Source: Ditylenchus dipsaci (taxonomy: Eukaryota; Nematoda; Chromadorea; Rhabditida; Anguinidae). Taken from it: a stretch of DNA of 64,000 nucleotides. Shown here piece after piece: positions 23,343-36,144 of this stretch. Both the position numbers and the translations under genes were made by a program. The notes beneath the pieces were generated by a model, which searched no databases, was not told the DNA's origin, and worked only from the letters and a program-made list of their open reading frames with translations. Position 1 is the stretch's first letter. Every line of letters starts with the position of its first letter. The stretch lies in assembly GCA_004194705.1 (NCBI GenBank), contig SADC01001227.1, positions 1,798,001 through 1,862,000 on the forward strand, in the 5' to 3' direction.

Positions 23343-23475
23343 ATGCGATGTATCGCATCGCAACATCGCATCGCACGCAGCAAATTTGGGCTAAAAACAT
23401 TGCATCGCAACATCGCACGCAAATTTTTCAAAACATCGCAAGCCAGGTAGGTCCAAATACATCGCATCGCAACAT
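23343..23475. repeat. short tandem/dispersed 'atcgcatcgcaac' array
   Basis: The word catcgca occurs about ten times in 130 bp ('catcgcatcgcaacatcgcatcgcacgc'). Confidence 0.75.
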
Positions 23476-23500
23476 CACAAAAAGGCAAATCGGCTAAAGT

Positions 23501-24192
23501 ATGGTATACCACATGTTCCCAAAACTGGGGTTTGACCCCTAATTCGAACGTTTCAGGTCGTAATTAGTACGAAAAACATGTTTTCCGGTGGCGGAAAGAC
23601 ATCTGGAGCAAAAAATTTTTTTTTGAAAATTGTTCAAAATCTACATTTTTTGACCAAAAATTCATTTTTTCATTTTTTGTTGAAATCGTCGTCTCCGTTT
23701 TTTTATCTGCTCATTTTTTTTCTTGCACAAAAAAGCACTTTCGCCTCAACAATGCCAGTGCCTGCCGAAGGCAGGCAGGTGTGTATAAAGGGTCAGCCTT
23801 GGCCCCTAAACACTAATGCGAGCACTGAATTATTCGGGAACCTTTAAAAGGAACCCTTAAAGCCTCCGGGGCGTAGGGGGCTTGGGGCTTAGAGTTGAGC
23901 TCCACGACACAAGCGCACCCTGGAAAGAATCCGAGCGAACAGCAGCATGTTGGATCCATTCCCAGGGCCTTTATATAAGTCAGCATGTGGGTTGTTATGG
24001 TGTTGCACACTTTTAATCGTTTTTGAAAAATTGAACCATGAACCCCACCCTGTGGTTTTGGTCGATTTCGGTCAAATTTTTTTTTCGCACATGTCTTTCC
24101 GCCACCGGAAAACATGTTTTTCGTACTAATTACGACCTGAAACGTTCGAATTAGGGGTCAAAACTTACTTTTAGGAACATGTGGTATACCAT
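23501..24192. mobile_element. ~690-bp fold-back element
   Basis: The left arm 'atggtataccacatgttcc...cgaacgtttcaggtcgtaattagtacgaaaaacatgttttccggtggcggaaagac' is matched in reverse at 24084-24192 ('gtctttccgccaccggaaaac...gaacatgtggtataccat'). The interior (about 480 bp) has no recognisable coding; it carries a GC stem at 23869-23893 like those at 6.7 and 40.7 kb. Confidence 0.85.
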
Positions 24193-27007
24193 AATCCTGC
24201 CGGCAAATCATCAGCTCTAGAAATAGGCAAAGTAACATATAAATTCGGTCCTATTTATGGCTCTTGTTTGTGTAGCTTAGGAAACTGTAGATAAAGCTTC
24301 TAGCTTCACTTATATAGCAAAAATTTGAAGGAGCTATTAATGAAATATAAGTCAAAACCTAATTCAAAGCAAATATAAAAAAAAAGACTAGCCTTATGTA
24401 ACTATATTAAATGTATTACATATCCAAACTATCATATTTTCTTCGCAGACTATTTTCTCTTTGCCAACTAAATTTATAAATTAATTCCACCTTCGATCAA
24501 AAACATTGCTCAAATTGGCAGAAGTTCAAGAGGGAAGCAAAAAATTGTTTTTCTCTATTTGCCCGGTTTTCTGCCCTGCAAAAAACCAACAGAAGAAGGA
24601 AAAGAATCAAAATAGATGGATGGAGGAATAAATGGAGTAAACAACTCCTGTATAGGGGAGAGGGGGTGTTCGAGCACATGACTGCTCGGAAAGAGACCTG
24701 GCAGCCTAGAGAAACATAGAAAGAGTAGAGAGTAAAAAACAAGGAGCCTGAGAATAACGCTAGAATAAACAGACAAAATGAGATGAAAAGATAAAAATAG
24801 CTATTTTTGACTTATAAGGGCTCTCTTGTGTGACTTTCTTTCAAAATTGTTGTTTAAGCTTTTCCGAAAAATTTTCCGAAATTTATTCGTGTTCGGTTGG
24901 TGGATCCCTCAAAAGAAGAGTTCCATATGTGCGAATTGTAAGAGAGGTTTTACTGTCTTTAGATGTGTTTGGTGTGTACACAATGTTTTAAAAAAAAGTT
25001 GGCGAAAGTAGGTGCTTGTCCTAAATGTTTTTCGACCTCATACTAGACCTATACTTAGACCTCATAATCTCTAACTTAACTCAGGATTCGTTAAAACAAT
25101 CAAAAAGCAGTGTGAAATTTTTAATTTAATGCCAAAATTACCACCAAGCCAATCAAAAAAATTGAAAGAAATTTTTTACAAAGTTCGAAAGTCGTTAAGT
25201 TTTTTTTCGACACACTCTCTACGTAGTGGTTTAAAAATACCGCAGAATTTTTCAAAATTCAGGCAAAAAATCTTTCCATAGTCAATTTCATTGAAAATTT
25301 CGAAAAATGCTGCAGTACTTTTGAACCGCCCTGTACAAACACCAAAAACGACAAATGAGTAGAAAAAAATTTAAAAAATAGTAGTTTGTTTGTTATATTG
25401 TTAAAAAATTCTGGCCTTTATCTGGTTTTCGCTGTCCTCTTTTTGATCTGACCCTAGGTATCTGCTCTTTTTTATCTCATTTTTATTGTTCAGTTAGAGA
25501 TATGAAAAATGTGGTTCTATATGTGTTCATGCCGACGACGAAAAAAATGGGCTTTGGTCCGCCTGTTAATTTTTTAAAAAATTTTTTCTATCTAATAGGC
25601 TTATAAATCATTAATTTAAGGCTAGTTAGTTTGTTTGCTTGAATTAGATAGTCTTTTATATTAAACTATAACTGCAACAGTCTTTTTCAATGAAAAACAT
25701 GCTTCTTTGCGGCCAACTTATGGCCGATATAACAATGAATCCACTGTTACAGCGCTCTCCTAAATCTGTATTTCTAACACAAAGCATGCATTGAAATGAT
25801 TTTTGAGAGAATATACAGAAGAAATTAAATTCATGGAAATAATCAGCTTGGGAATCAAGGTAAAAATTGAATTTTTTCAAAAAAACACAACAGGGAGACC
25901 AAGGGATATCTTTTTCGGCATTTTTTCAGAAAATGTCATTAGATATTAAAACGTTGATTTTCAAAAGGCGTTGCCAATCGAACAAGTGTTATATTAACCT
26001 ACAATATTAACCTAAGGCTGAAAAAAGGAACAAAAGTGAGAAAATACAAATGATAATTTCATTACTTGAATGTGCTCAGGAATTTTTTTATTCTAAAAAT
26101 TTTTGGCATGTTTTTTAATGTTTTTACAAATTTTAAGCATTATCGTGTAGCCTAGGCTCCTTCTTACATTTATACAGCAATGAGTTAATATTTTTAAACA
26201 TGAAATTTTTGGTAATTTATCTCTCTCAAAAAACAAGTTTTAAGCCTGCAATAATATATTTACATTACAAATACTTTGTTTGAATAATAATCCTAGCTTA
26301 AAGTCATGAGTTTCATTCTTGGAAGTATTAGTCTGCTCTCTTTTTTTAACTTAATGCAATCTCTTTCATTTTCAAGTAGTAAACAGGGAAATAAAACTAC
26401 ATCCCAATAGAAAATAAAATTGAGGCGGTCACAAAAAAATTAAAAGCTTGTAAAAGAAACACATCTCACAGTCTTAATAAAAATTAGACATTTTCGTGGA
26501 AGATTAAGACAAACAACATGATTGGATTTCAGGCCCTATAATAGGAGAGGACACTTTTTTTTCCTCGGTCCTCCCTGTTGTTTTTGTGACGTTTTAGGCT
26601 AAGGAAAGGGGGCTCAAACCTATTCCAAACTCATATTTAAGTCCGTCCTAACATACGCTGGCTTTACCTCACCCAAGCCTGACGCCTGAAAAAAAAGAAA
26701 AAAACAAAAAAAAGGCGTTTTCTCCAAGCAAGAGCCGGATTTCAACTTCATATTTTTTTATTTTTCCGCAGTAACTAAAAGTTAAGTGTATTTTTAGAGC
26801 CTTGGCAGCGGATATTTTTCAGGTGTGGGCAGACGAGTCAACGGTCATAAATTTTCTGCCCAAGGCACCGCCTAAACTTTGAACTTTTGAAGAGGTCTTA
26901 GCACATCTTTAAAGGCACATGATATAACCCATAATATAATCTCCAACCAGCTCTAATGTAACTGATTAGTATTCCCAGATGCTAATTTGTGACCATACTG
27001 AAAATTT
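24193..27007. other. no gene supported
   Basis: Several short ORFs are present but none has matching splice sites or a recognisable domain. The stretch at 26540-26700 is a fragment of the 'ccttggtcc..ctgttgttt' repeat family also seen at 11.2 and 47.5 kb. Confidence 0.4.
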
Positions 27008-27640
27008 AAAAGAGGAGATTACTTCCTTAGGGGTTATTTGACATTCCTATGTTGAAATATTTTAACATCTTTCTGAACTAAGACTAAGCATATTCTGCAT
27101 AAAATGAGTTAAGTTATGGTTTTTTTCATCGTTACAAAGCCTTCAAAGACTAAAATATGTCCAGAATCACTTCATTCAGCTCATGTTATACCATCTCATG
27201 AAGTTGTTGAGAAAAGTCTTTGAGTAGAGCACATTTTCCCGGAAATTCGGTCTATTCAGAGACTTTTCTTTACAACTTTATGAAATCGTATTACATGAGT
27301 TGATAGCTCAATGGAAAGCAGAGATCTGGAAGATACACGCTACTTAAAAAAATTTTGAAAAAATATTTGATAAAAACAAACGTTGAACATTTGAGGGGGT
27401 AAAATATTGGAAATTTGTGGTGTAAATAATTTATTAGATGGGATAAATTACATACAACTAAGGTGATTTTGGAGATATTTTAATTTTTGAAGGCTTTGTA
27501 ACGATGAAAAAAACAATAATAATAAATAATTCAACTCATGTTATACAGAATTTGCTTAGGCTTAGTTAAAAAAAAATGTTCAAATGTTTAAAAATAAGAA
27601 TGCCAAATAAGCCCTAAGGAAGTAGTCTCCTCCTTTAAAA
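27008..27640. mobile_element. ~630-bp fold-back element, arms about 170 bp
   Basis: The left arm 'taaaagaggagattacttccttagggg...catcgttacaaagccttcaaa' is matched in reverse by 'tttgaaggctttgtaacgatg...ccctaaggaagtagtctcctcctttaaa'. Confidence 0.8.
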
Positions 27641-27902
27641 AAATTGCTGCTAGAAAAAGAGCTATAAGTAAATCAATAAAAAGAAAATTATGAAAAAAGA
27701 TCATACAAAAAAAGCTAGAATTTATGACGGGATTATTTCAACTAAATCAGGTCTTTCAGGCCAGCCCACAGATAGGTCTAGGCGTTGGAAAGTAATTTTA
27801 AATTTTTTTTGACTGAAATTCAATTTCAAGATCAAGATAAATTTAGCCTGGTTTGAGCCTACTCCATAAACGAATATACTCCATAAAAGGAAAACCTCGG
27901 TA

Positions 27903-28086
27903 CAGTCAAGTCTCGATTTAACGAACCCCTGGGGACCGCCAAAAATGTTCGTTAAATCGAGGTTTCGTTAAATCGAGAGCTTATTTTAGTCATTTTATTT
28001 AATCGGTGGCCAAATAGCCACCAAAAAAGGTTCGTTAAATCAAGAGTTTCGTTAAATCGGGGTTTCGTTAAATCGAGACTTGACTG
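27903..28086. mobile_element. pogo/Tigger-type MITE, 184 bp, TA flanks
   Basis: It starts cagtcaagtctcgatttaacg and ends cgttaaatcgagacttgactg, with TA on both sides. Four internal copies of 'tcgttaaatcgag' occur. Confidence 0.9.
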
Positions 28087-28973
28087 TACTCGTTATAAAA
28101 TAAGAACAAATATAGTTAGTTCTGTAATTTGTGCAAAGACAAACGTGATCTGTGTATTACATAAATTATTACTACACTCCAAAACAATATATTATCGGGA
28201 AAAAGGTAGCCTTATATCACAAAATGATAAAAAAAAGGGAGATGTTTTTCCTGCAAAACTACACACACATATTTGGTCTTTTCTTCCTCCTGTTCGAAAA
28301 GACCAATTTTATTTCATAGAACAAATAATCGATTGGACTGCGAACAAAAAAGCAAGAAAACAACATTTTCTTTAATTCTTTTAGATCCTCAAGGCTTTTT
28401 CTGCACCAAAGTGAAGGTCATTTCATCACTATTGTTTTGATTAAAATTATTTTGCAATAACAAGTACTGTTTTGCTCCATAAAAGTAGAGCAAAAGCTTT
28501 AGAAATTCGGCTTGAGCGTGTGTTTTTAGCTCTTATAAACAATCTTTGTTTAGTAAAAACAAAAAACGTTTTTAACAATTTCTCTTGTAAATGTCAGATG
28601 TATCAAAAAATTTGCTCGGGTTTTTATTCTACAAATTCAATAACAACAAATCACTCCGGTCAAGATCTTTGTTAATGCTGGATCACTGCCTACCAGATCT
28701 GTGAACCTTCAGACAAAAAAGCCAACAAATTTGGGCTCAAGGAATCGCTCGGCCTCAATCTTTTCTTTTTGAATTTTGTTTGAGCCAATTTGAACTGTTG
28801 CTTTTTAGATAATACTGCACGAAAGTCCATGGAGAGACCAATTTTATTTCATAGAACGAATAACCGATTTCTGAGCTATTTCTTCATTAACGGAGAGACT
28901 ATATCTTTGATAAGCTAATAAGTTCACGAGCTCTTTGAACATAGTGGACTTTTTTGCAACAAGCGATTCTTTA
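28087..28973. other. no gene supported; partial internal duplication
   Basis: The segment 'gaccaattttatttcatagaacaaataatcgat' near 28300 recurs near 28838 as 'gaccaattttatttcatagaacgaataaccgat'. A 76-codon ORF at 28145 is not supported by anything else. Confidence 0.4.
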
Positions 28974-29380
28974 TGGCTCATTTATAAACGTTGTCGTCGT
29001 CGTTGTCGTCGGAAAAAATGTTTTATAAAGGCACTTTTACGCCAACGACGATCTATTTATAAAAAATCCAACGACAACGCCAACGACAACGAAAACTTTT
29101 CTTCCAAATTAGACAGGTTTGCATTTTAAGTCAGAATTTTAAGGATTAAATAGATTTTCCACGCGTTTTCCCTCGAAATCTCGGCTGAAAATGCGAAATT
29201 TGTCTAATTTCAAATGAAAATTTCGTTGTCCTTTGCGACGTCGTTGTCGTTGGCGTTGTCGTCGGATTTTTTTATAAATAAGTCGTCGTTGTCGTCGTCG
29301 TTGGCGAAAAAAAGGGGTTTTATAAAAAAAATATTCCAACGACAACGACGACGACGACGACAACGTTTACAAATGAGCCA
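28974..29380. mobile_element. fold-back element with gtcgtcgtt / aacgacgac triplet arrays
   Basis: The ends are tggctcatttataaacgttgtcg and cgacaacgtttacaaatgagcca. Each arm carries G/C-rich triplet tracts ('gttgtcgtcgtcgttgtcgtcgg'). The Ser- and Arg-rich ORFs here on both strands are repeat artefacts. Confidence 0.85.
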
Positions 29381-30207
29381 TTATCCAAGGGGGCTACGGA
29401 AGGATCGAAGATCAGCAAGGATCAGCAGCAGAAAGTTTAATTGACGCCAATTTTGATCGAAGACCCTGATTGGCATCAGAGAATTTTGAATTTGAATCTA
29501 GGAAATTTTTTGAACAATACGATACTCATATGTTAAGACTACTAAAAATCATTGAAGATTAGATTTTTTTGAAAATTTACGGCCGTCTATCGAGTTAAAT
29601 TTTTTTTAGCATTTATGCGTGTTGCAAAACAACTTTTTATTAAAATCAAAACAGGTTATAAAGCAGTCAACTTTTGTAAACTTGATAAATTATCAGTGTT
29701 GAATAAAATTTTATCGCAAATGTTTGTTCAATGCTTATTTTTTGCCTATCAGGTACCAAAACACATTTTAACAAAAAAAAAAGAGCATATATATGTCAGC
29801 GTAAACTATTCCTCTATCAATCTCTCTCTTTTTTACAAAAGGTGGTAAACATATTCAAGCACACAATAAATCAATAAATGCACCCATTTCAATTTTCTTC
29901 CTCCACCTTTTAGACATAAGCAAAATTTTGTTGGCTAAATTCCTAGAAATGTGGGTAAAGGAAAAAAAGCATTAAGTCCAACACACACTAACTCCTTTTT
30001 GTTTACAAAAGGAAAGAATACTCAAATAGAAGGCACGTGCTGGCAGCCTTTTTACTTTTCCTTTGTCCGCTTTCAATACAGAAAAGGGGACTACTCATAA
30101 CACATATAAAACAAAAAAGGTGATAACAGCAAGAATTGAAACAAGTAAAATAAATTTATTGCAGGCATACACGAAAATATTCCCAATGTAAATAGTGGTT
30201 CATTTTT
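29381..30207. other. 3' flank of the DUSP gene; no other feature
   Basis: A+T-rich. A 77-codon ORF at 29615 is unsupported. Confidence 0.4.
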
Positions 30208-33200
30208 CTAATGATTTTTAAAAAGGGCAGAACTTTTGTGAAGATACACTGATGGGACTGGCTTTCTCATTCCTTTCAGCAATTGAACACTAGCTACTTT
30301 TCCACCATTAGTCTCTTCTTCGAATGCAATCATTTGGCGCCAGAAGCCTGTGAAATAGTGTCAATAAGACATATTGACATTAAAACATACCAGATTGGGC
30401 GCAATGATGGGTCGTGTTCTAAAGTGAAAAAAATAAAAAATAGTGTTTTTAAATTTATTCAGAAATGATTCTTGAAATGATTGTGAAAACCATATTGACC
30501 ACATTTTTTCAAAAGTGGACGGCGTCCCATCCGCCGTCTGTGTGTTTTCGGCCGGCCGTCCTACCGGCCGGCCTTCGACCGGCCGTCCTAATTTTTCATA
30601 ATTTTCACTGTTCGTCTACCGTCCCGTCCTGATTATTATTTTTTTGCCGGCCGTCCACCGTACCGTCCTATAAAAAAAATTCGGCCGGTCTTCGGCCGGC
30701 CGTCCAGTTCTTTTGTACCACCGGCCGTCTGACGGCCGTCCAAAACGGCTAGAAGATGGCCTGCATATGATAAAGCGGCCTTAACAAAAAATGTATTTTT
30801 TATTAATTTTTTTGATTAATCTGCAACTGTTTAATTTTTCAAAACAATTCAACCAATATAGCGAGAATTGTAAGATAAAGTGAGCAAGTTTTGAGAAGGT
30901 CCTCTTTTATTCCAACACTTCGACCTTTGGCATGCATTGTGAGGGAAGAACATGAGATAGAAGAATCAGAAATCATTTCGATAGCTTTTTATCTTTTTAG
31001 CTGTTGTAATTCTCCCAGACAGACTTAAACCATTTATGCAGCAAGCAAAGTTCTGAAAAAAAGACTAGTGTGTTTCACACGTTTACAAAAAACTTAATTT
31101 GGTGGAAATATTGACAAGTGTTCGAAGGGGCACAGACGATGTGGCTAGCCATTTTAGCAACTGATCCACGGCAAAAACTGACGTAGATGTTTAAGAGTTT
31201 TTGAAAAATTCTATCAAGTCTCTTGAACATTTGACTTGCTTGTAACTTATTTTTCAAAAAAGAATTTATCAAAATTAATGAGAATGTGTAGGCGTTTCTA
31301 AGCCGGCCGTCCTCACCTTTTTTGTCCAGCCGGCCGTGCACCGTCCCGTCTTAAATTTGTTCAAGGATGCTGGCCGTCCACCGTAACGTCCTACGAAAAA
31401 AAAATCGGCCGGCCGTCCATTGCAGTCCAGCATCATTACCGGCCGTAAACCGTCTAGTCAAAGCCGGCACCGGCCGGACGGGACGGAAGACGGTCCGGTC
31501 CCGGAGACGGCGCGGTCACTATGGTGAAAACTAGTTTTAAAGGAATACAAAAGGGCACTAGAAGGGCGTGATTAATGGGGATGAAAATCTTCACAAAGAG
31601 TTGAACCTAGGTACGCCACTTAAAATTTAAAAAAGTTTATTTAGCCCGAAAAACCACAATTTAGTCTATTTAGATCAAAAAATGACATTTTATCCGGCCT
31701 TCTTTTTTTTTGAACACCGCAAATAGATTTTGACGTGAAAACTCAAAATAAAAAGGATTGAGGATCTAAGAAAAGTACGAATCTTTTTTAAAACTACGTT
31801 TACGTACCCTGTGTTAAACGCCTGAAATGCGAGCTATTTTGGTCCCGTTAAGGAGATATTTTTTTGTAAAAGTGGGACCTTTCTTTAATGAGAACCACGA
31901 ATTGTCAAGTTTAAAAAAAACTTTAGACTGAAAAAAATGTGGAGTTTTTACTGACCGAACAACTTCCATGTAGCTTTCTTCCAATGAAAGGCTCTCCAGA
32001 ACCATAAGCGAGATGATGCAGAGAGCTGCTGATCGGCTTATTCCAGCTGCACAATAAACTAACGCTTTGCCACCCTAAAAATACAATACAGAGTTAGTAA
32101 TTAGTGTAAATTTGACGTGAACTAATGTTTACTGATTCTTTGGCTTTACGCACTAGATCCACAGTTGGGTTGAAAAATTTGCGAAGATCCCCTAACTCTG
32201 AATCGTCAACTGGCACTGATAAGTATTCGATAGTTGAAATTCTAAAATTATTATACTACCGTATTTCCTCTAATAACTCACCCCCTCAACTTTGAGTACC
32301 TGTATCTCAGCTCAGAGTCAATATTTTGCAAAGCTGTTTACCGTGCACGAGCTCTACCGATTGCGTTTTTCAGATTTTGTTTGAGCACCCCGAAATCTCG
32401 ACATGGACCTCAAAATTTTCTAATTTTCAGGGACCGAAAAGATAACTCACCCGGGTGAGTTATTAGAGGAAATACGGTACTTATATAAAGTCGGAGAAGC
32501 TCTAGACAAATAGATCTAGACAAATAGATGTTACTATATTTTGCACTCTTTTTAAAACTTTATACTGTGAGATTTTCAGGTCTTTTACAAATTTTCTATT
32601 TTATTAAGCCAATAACGAGAGTTGTTTTGTATGAATCTTTCTTAAAGTAAATGAAGTTCTTCTATAGGTCGCGCTTTTTTTGTGTCAGCTTTTGTTCGCC
32701 AATTTATTAGATTATCTGGGTACCACAAAAATATGGTTAGATGTCCGAAAATTATGAGCGCAATTTTAGACAGAAAAAGCTATCACCTTGTAACCCCTTG
32801 GTTACAATGGCATGTCTATGTCGATGTCAAAGGTGGTTACAATGGGAAATCGATCACCATAATGAGAATCGGTCACCACACCATATATTTTTATATATTT
32901 TTTTCTTGTTTTTCTTTTATTGTCTTGAAGAAGAAGTCATTATTTTGAACTTTTTTAACTACCTAACCCACTTGGATAGTATCAAAACGTAAAAGCCTCC
33001 TCCAAAGAGTATTTTTCTCTAAGCCTACCTTTTTCGGTTCCCTTGAGTTTTTTTCACCCTGATTCCTTGCAACAGGTAGTGTGCTGCCCTTCGGCCGCGA
33101 AGCGACCAAATATCCTTGGTATTGTCGGTGCAAAATGTGTGAAATAGGCTTTGCACCCATAGAGGTTCGAACCATCAACATCGGTTTTGAGAAAATTTTG

Positions 33201-36100
33201 CGGGAATTTAAAATTTTTAAGTTGTGATGAGATGATGAAGGTGACGTCCAACTACAACCCAGCCAATAGGGACTAAGAGTTGAGAGTTGTCCTTTCCCCG
33301 CCTCCAAGTATAAAAGAGGGGAAAGGACAACAAAGGGGGTTCTTCCTGGGCCTGAGGCAAGAACGGCGGTCCTACTTTTATATTGTGGCCCCTTTTAACC
33401 CAGGGACCCTGTTGAGGTATTCGACCTTGGGCGGGTTGGTCGACCGGCCGGAGGGTCGGCCTACCAACCCACCCTAAACATGTATTAGTATACAATACAA
33501 CTTTTGATTTGGGGTTGGGTAGGTAAAATCGCACTTTTGGTCTAAACAAGCCAAACTCTTCACAAATTTTTTAGTTTGGAAAAACGGATTTTTTTATTTA
33601 AATGAACTTTTTTATTTTTAGGCCATCCAGGTGGACATCCACCTGACCAGGTGGTACCTTGAAGTTGGAGTGTGTAAAATCGCAACTTTGGGCTTAACAA
33701 CCCCAATTCCTCACACAATTTTAAGTTAGAAAAAATGGCTTATTTTTTATTTTAAGAAATTTCAATTTTTCAGGTTCGGGTTTGGCTTAGGTATTTAGGA
33801 TAGCTTAGGGTATTTGAGTGGTTTAGGATGGTTCAGGGTAGTATTGACACAATCTGAAATTATCATTTATCTAGATTTTCTTTATACTTGTCCAACCCTC
33901 CAAACAAGTGGTGTTCCTCAAGGATCTGTATTGGGCCCTCTTCTTTTCATTTTCTATTTTTCTGAGTTCTCATCTTCTTGTCAAGTCTCAGGAGTACAGC
34001 TAAAGTTATATGCCGACGATTTGAAAGCTTATGTTAGCTTTGACAGAGAGACTTATCCCAAAACCTGCAAGTTTTCATACAAGAAATTTTCAAATAGTGT
34101 TGTGAAAATGAGCTAAAAATCTCCCTTGAAGAATGCCAAGTTTTACACCTTGGCAAAAAGAACCCTCACCATATATATTATCTGAATGCCAATCAAATAG
34201 CTCCTGTTAAAAATTCAATTAAGGATTTGGGCATAGTTCTTACCCCAAACTTAAAATGGAATGCCCACTTAGAAAACCTATGCAAATCTGCTTATTCTCG
34301 CCTATTCACTCTTTTTAAGGCTGTTCGCTCGACTGATTACAAGTTCCTAGTACAACTATACATGACATATGTAAGACCCATAATTGAAACTTCTTCTGTG
34401 GTGTATAATCCTTATTTAAAAAAAGATATCAAGAAAATAGAGCGGATTCAGAAAATTGCCCTTTATCAAATATACTTCAGATCACTTAGGAATAAATATC
34501 CTGATAAACCTCTTTATGAGAAGCTTTTAGAATTATTCAAAATGGAAACTCTTCAAAAAAAGACGACTTAAAGCTGACCTTGTTTTCTATCACAAAATAT
34601 TATTGAAAAAAATCGATATTAATCTAAATATCCCGTCTCTTCAGTCATCCTATTGTACCCTTTTCCAAATCAGATTTCCGATTCCACTCTTTCTTTGTTC
34701 GGACACCTAAAATTTATTATGCTCTTCCAGCTGAAATTGTTGCTTCTCCTACAATAATGCTTTTCAGGAAAAAACTCAAAAAATGTGATCTAAATGATTT
34801 TGTATTGTAATTATTTTTAAAGAAATATGTATTTGCTTTCGTCGCGCACTTGTTGCGTGAACAATAAAAAAAATAAAATAGATCCTACGTTAAAATCAGT
34901 AAAAAACAAAAAAAATCGGCGGAAAAATATCCGTAATCCCCTATCAGAACATCGAGAAAAAAGAAAGTACAAAAAGCAGAAAAGTTCTTAGCGAATCGGG
35001 GTTTAAGAAAAGAATGCCTTAGCGAAAAAATTCTTAGCAACTCTAACGAAATTATTTTGAGCAAATGTGCCTTTTAGCAAATATTTCTTTATTCTCCGGT
35101 ACACCCAAAGAAATAATTTAAGGAAGTGAAAAATAATTTGCCCAAAATTCAAATTTTAGGGGATAAAAAATAATTTAAAGTGGTAAAACAATTTGAGCCT
35201 TAAAAAATTCGAATGGTCTATCTCTTTGAAGTTGCGTAGGCAAAAATCGATACTTGGTCGGTTCACAAGGGCAACAGACCACCATACAGTGACTCTTTGT
35301 TAATTTTTTTTCCACCATCGTGTCCAGCGTGAAATTCTGGACAACAATATTTTTCAGGACATACGGTCTCTCTGGTGTTGAAAATCATAAAAGACTAGAA
35401 AAATAAAGGCATGTCGAAGTCCATGTCGAAGTGCAAAGAAAAATACGGTGTAGTGCTCAAAAATCATTCTGCTTGACATATTTTCGTTATCTTTTTCAAA
35501 CACTTTATAGCCCAAAAGATAGCGCATGAAATTCCTCACCAGATAGATAAAAAATAATGAAAGTCGGCTGTGAAAAACCTAGCTCTTGTCGAAGCAGAAG
35601 AAAAAAATTCGAACGATTTCGAATACTATATAAAATAGCCTACTTCGACATCGACTTCGACATTCACATGCCATTGTAACCAAGCCATAAGAGCAGTCAT
35701 GTCCGAGTGGTTAAGGAGATTGACTAGAAATCAATTGGGCTTTGCCCGCGTAGGTTCGAATCCTGCTGACTGCGACATATTTTTTAGAAATTTACAATTT
35801 CACATTAGCAGTTATTGAAATTTTATAATTTTTTTCAGTTTTAGAAACTTTATGAGTGTCTTATACAAACCTCAATGTTTTAGGAATGTTGGTTGCATCA
35901 ACCGCGTGAGTGATCTGCAGTTGGTGGAGTTTGTGTTCAGTAAGCTAAAATCAATGTCACACTAAATTTTTTTTACGAAAATTTTTCAAATTTGAAAACA
36001 TTGAATAACTTACAGCACAATAACCTGAAATATACAAATAAGGACGTATTTCACAGACAGAGAACAATTTGCTTGTTCCTTTGTCTGAATTACTACTCAT
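30208..36100 (-). CDS. dual-specificity protein phosphatase, DUSP14/18-like, six exons
   Basis: Minus-strand exons: 36100-36014 (ATG; an acceptor at 36144 would extend it), 35944-35871, 32241-32133, 32074-31956, 30418-30391 and 30347-30208 (stop). The blocks are in family order: EIRPYLYISGYCA (start of fold), LQITHAVDAT, EYLSVPVDDSELGDLRKFF (with the general-acid Asp region), GGKALVYCAAGISRSAALC (P-loop), TRPIIAPNL and GFWRQMIAFEEE. This is a cytosolic or nuclear phosphatase of phospho-Tyr/Ser/Thr proteins. The P-loop keeps Cys and Arg of CX5R, but the preceding His is Tyr. Phases agree at every junction except the last: exon 5 ends at a codon boundary while exon 6 starts with GC, so one G is missing at the junction near 30347. 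A tRNA gene, a LINE, a MITE and a GC-rich fold-back sit in the introns. Confidence 0.85.
30489..31525. mobile_element. ~1-kb G+C-rich fold-back element (ggccggccgtcc), in DUSP intron
   Basis: The ends accatattgacc and ggtcactatggt are inverted. Both arms are packed with 'ggccgtcc', 'ccgtcccgtcc' and 'ggccggcc' words in opposite orientation; the centre (30780-31290) is A+T-rich. A fragment of the family is at 58540-58690. Confidence 0.75.
32257..32479. mobile_element. 223-bp MITE, TIR taccgtatttcctctaataactcaccc
   Basis: The 27-bp ends are perfect or near-perfect inverted repeats (right end gggtgagttattagaggaaatacggta). It lies just upstream of DUSP exon 3, within the intron. It is the uninterrupted relative of the element at 22049-22666. 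Confidence 0.9.
32480..33830. other. DUSP intron sequence: no gene; small inverted repeats
   Basis: 'ttgtcctttccccgcctcc' and 'gaggggaaaggacaac' near 33287-33330 form a hairpin. A 'ggttcgaacc' word near 33163 resembles a tRNA T-arm, but no tRNA fold surrounds it. The overlapping 110-114 codon minus-strand ORFs here have no other support. Confidence 0.4.
33830..34880 (+). mobile_element. 5'-truncated non-LTR retrotransposon (LINE) reverse transcriptase remnant
   Basis: Plus-strand frames contain the RT motifs SGVPQGSVLGPLLF (motif 4) and LYADDLKAYV (catalytic YADD), then HLGKKN, IKDLGIVLTPNLKWNAHLE, YSRLFTLFKAVRS, LYMTYVRPIIE and LKKDIKKIERIQKIAL. These continue in another frame as ADLVFYHKILLKK. 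The order matches the C-terminal half of Jockey/CR1-type LINE polymerases. Frameshifts near 34090 and 34560 and stops after 34670 show it is dead. The 3' end is an A-rich 'aataaaaaaaataaaata' tail near 34865-34880. It sits in a DUSP intron in the opposite orientation to the gene. Confidence 0.85.
34881..35692. other. DUSP intron, no feature recognised
   Basis: A+T-rich. Repeated 'ttagcga/ttagcaa' words at 34985-35085 and 'catgtcgaagt' words at 35409-35432 are the only local structure. Confidence 0.4.
35693..35774 (+). tRNA. tRNA-Ser (anticodon AGA), 82 nt
   Basis: Acceptor stem GCAGTCA/TGACTGC with discriminator G. The anticodon arm is TTGA-CTAGAAA-TCAA with anticodon AGA, followed by a long variable arm (GGGCTTTGCCC) as required for type II tRNA-Ser. 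T-arm TAGGTTCGAATCCTG. It lies in the large intron of the minus-strand DUSP gene, between exons 2 and 3. Confidence 0.95.
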
Positions 36101-36144
36101 TAGAATGCACTTTGGTATTGACTTGCCAAAAAAGATGTTTTTCT

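Noticed and set aside
23343..23475. CRISPR-like regular repeats
   Set aside because: The catcgca words are contiguous and short, without uniform spacers; the DNA is eukaryotic (spliced genes, GPI protein, hAT).
28974..29444. Arg-rich and Ser-rich ORFs
   Set aside because: They translate the gtcgtcgtt triplet arms of a fold-back element.
33150..33200. tRNA gene around the word ggttcgaacc
   Set aside because: No acceptor stem, D-arm or anticodon arm can be paired around it.
32963..33549. 110-114 codon minus-strand ORFs as a gene
   Set aside because: They overlap one another in different frames, contain hairpins and GC words, show no domain, and lie in an intron of the same-strand DUSP gene.
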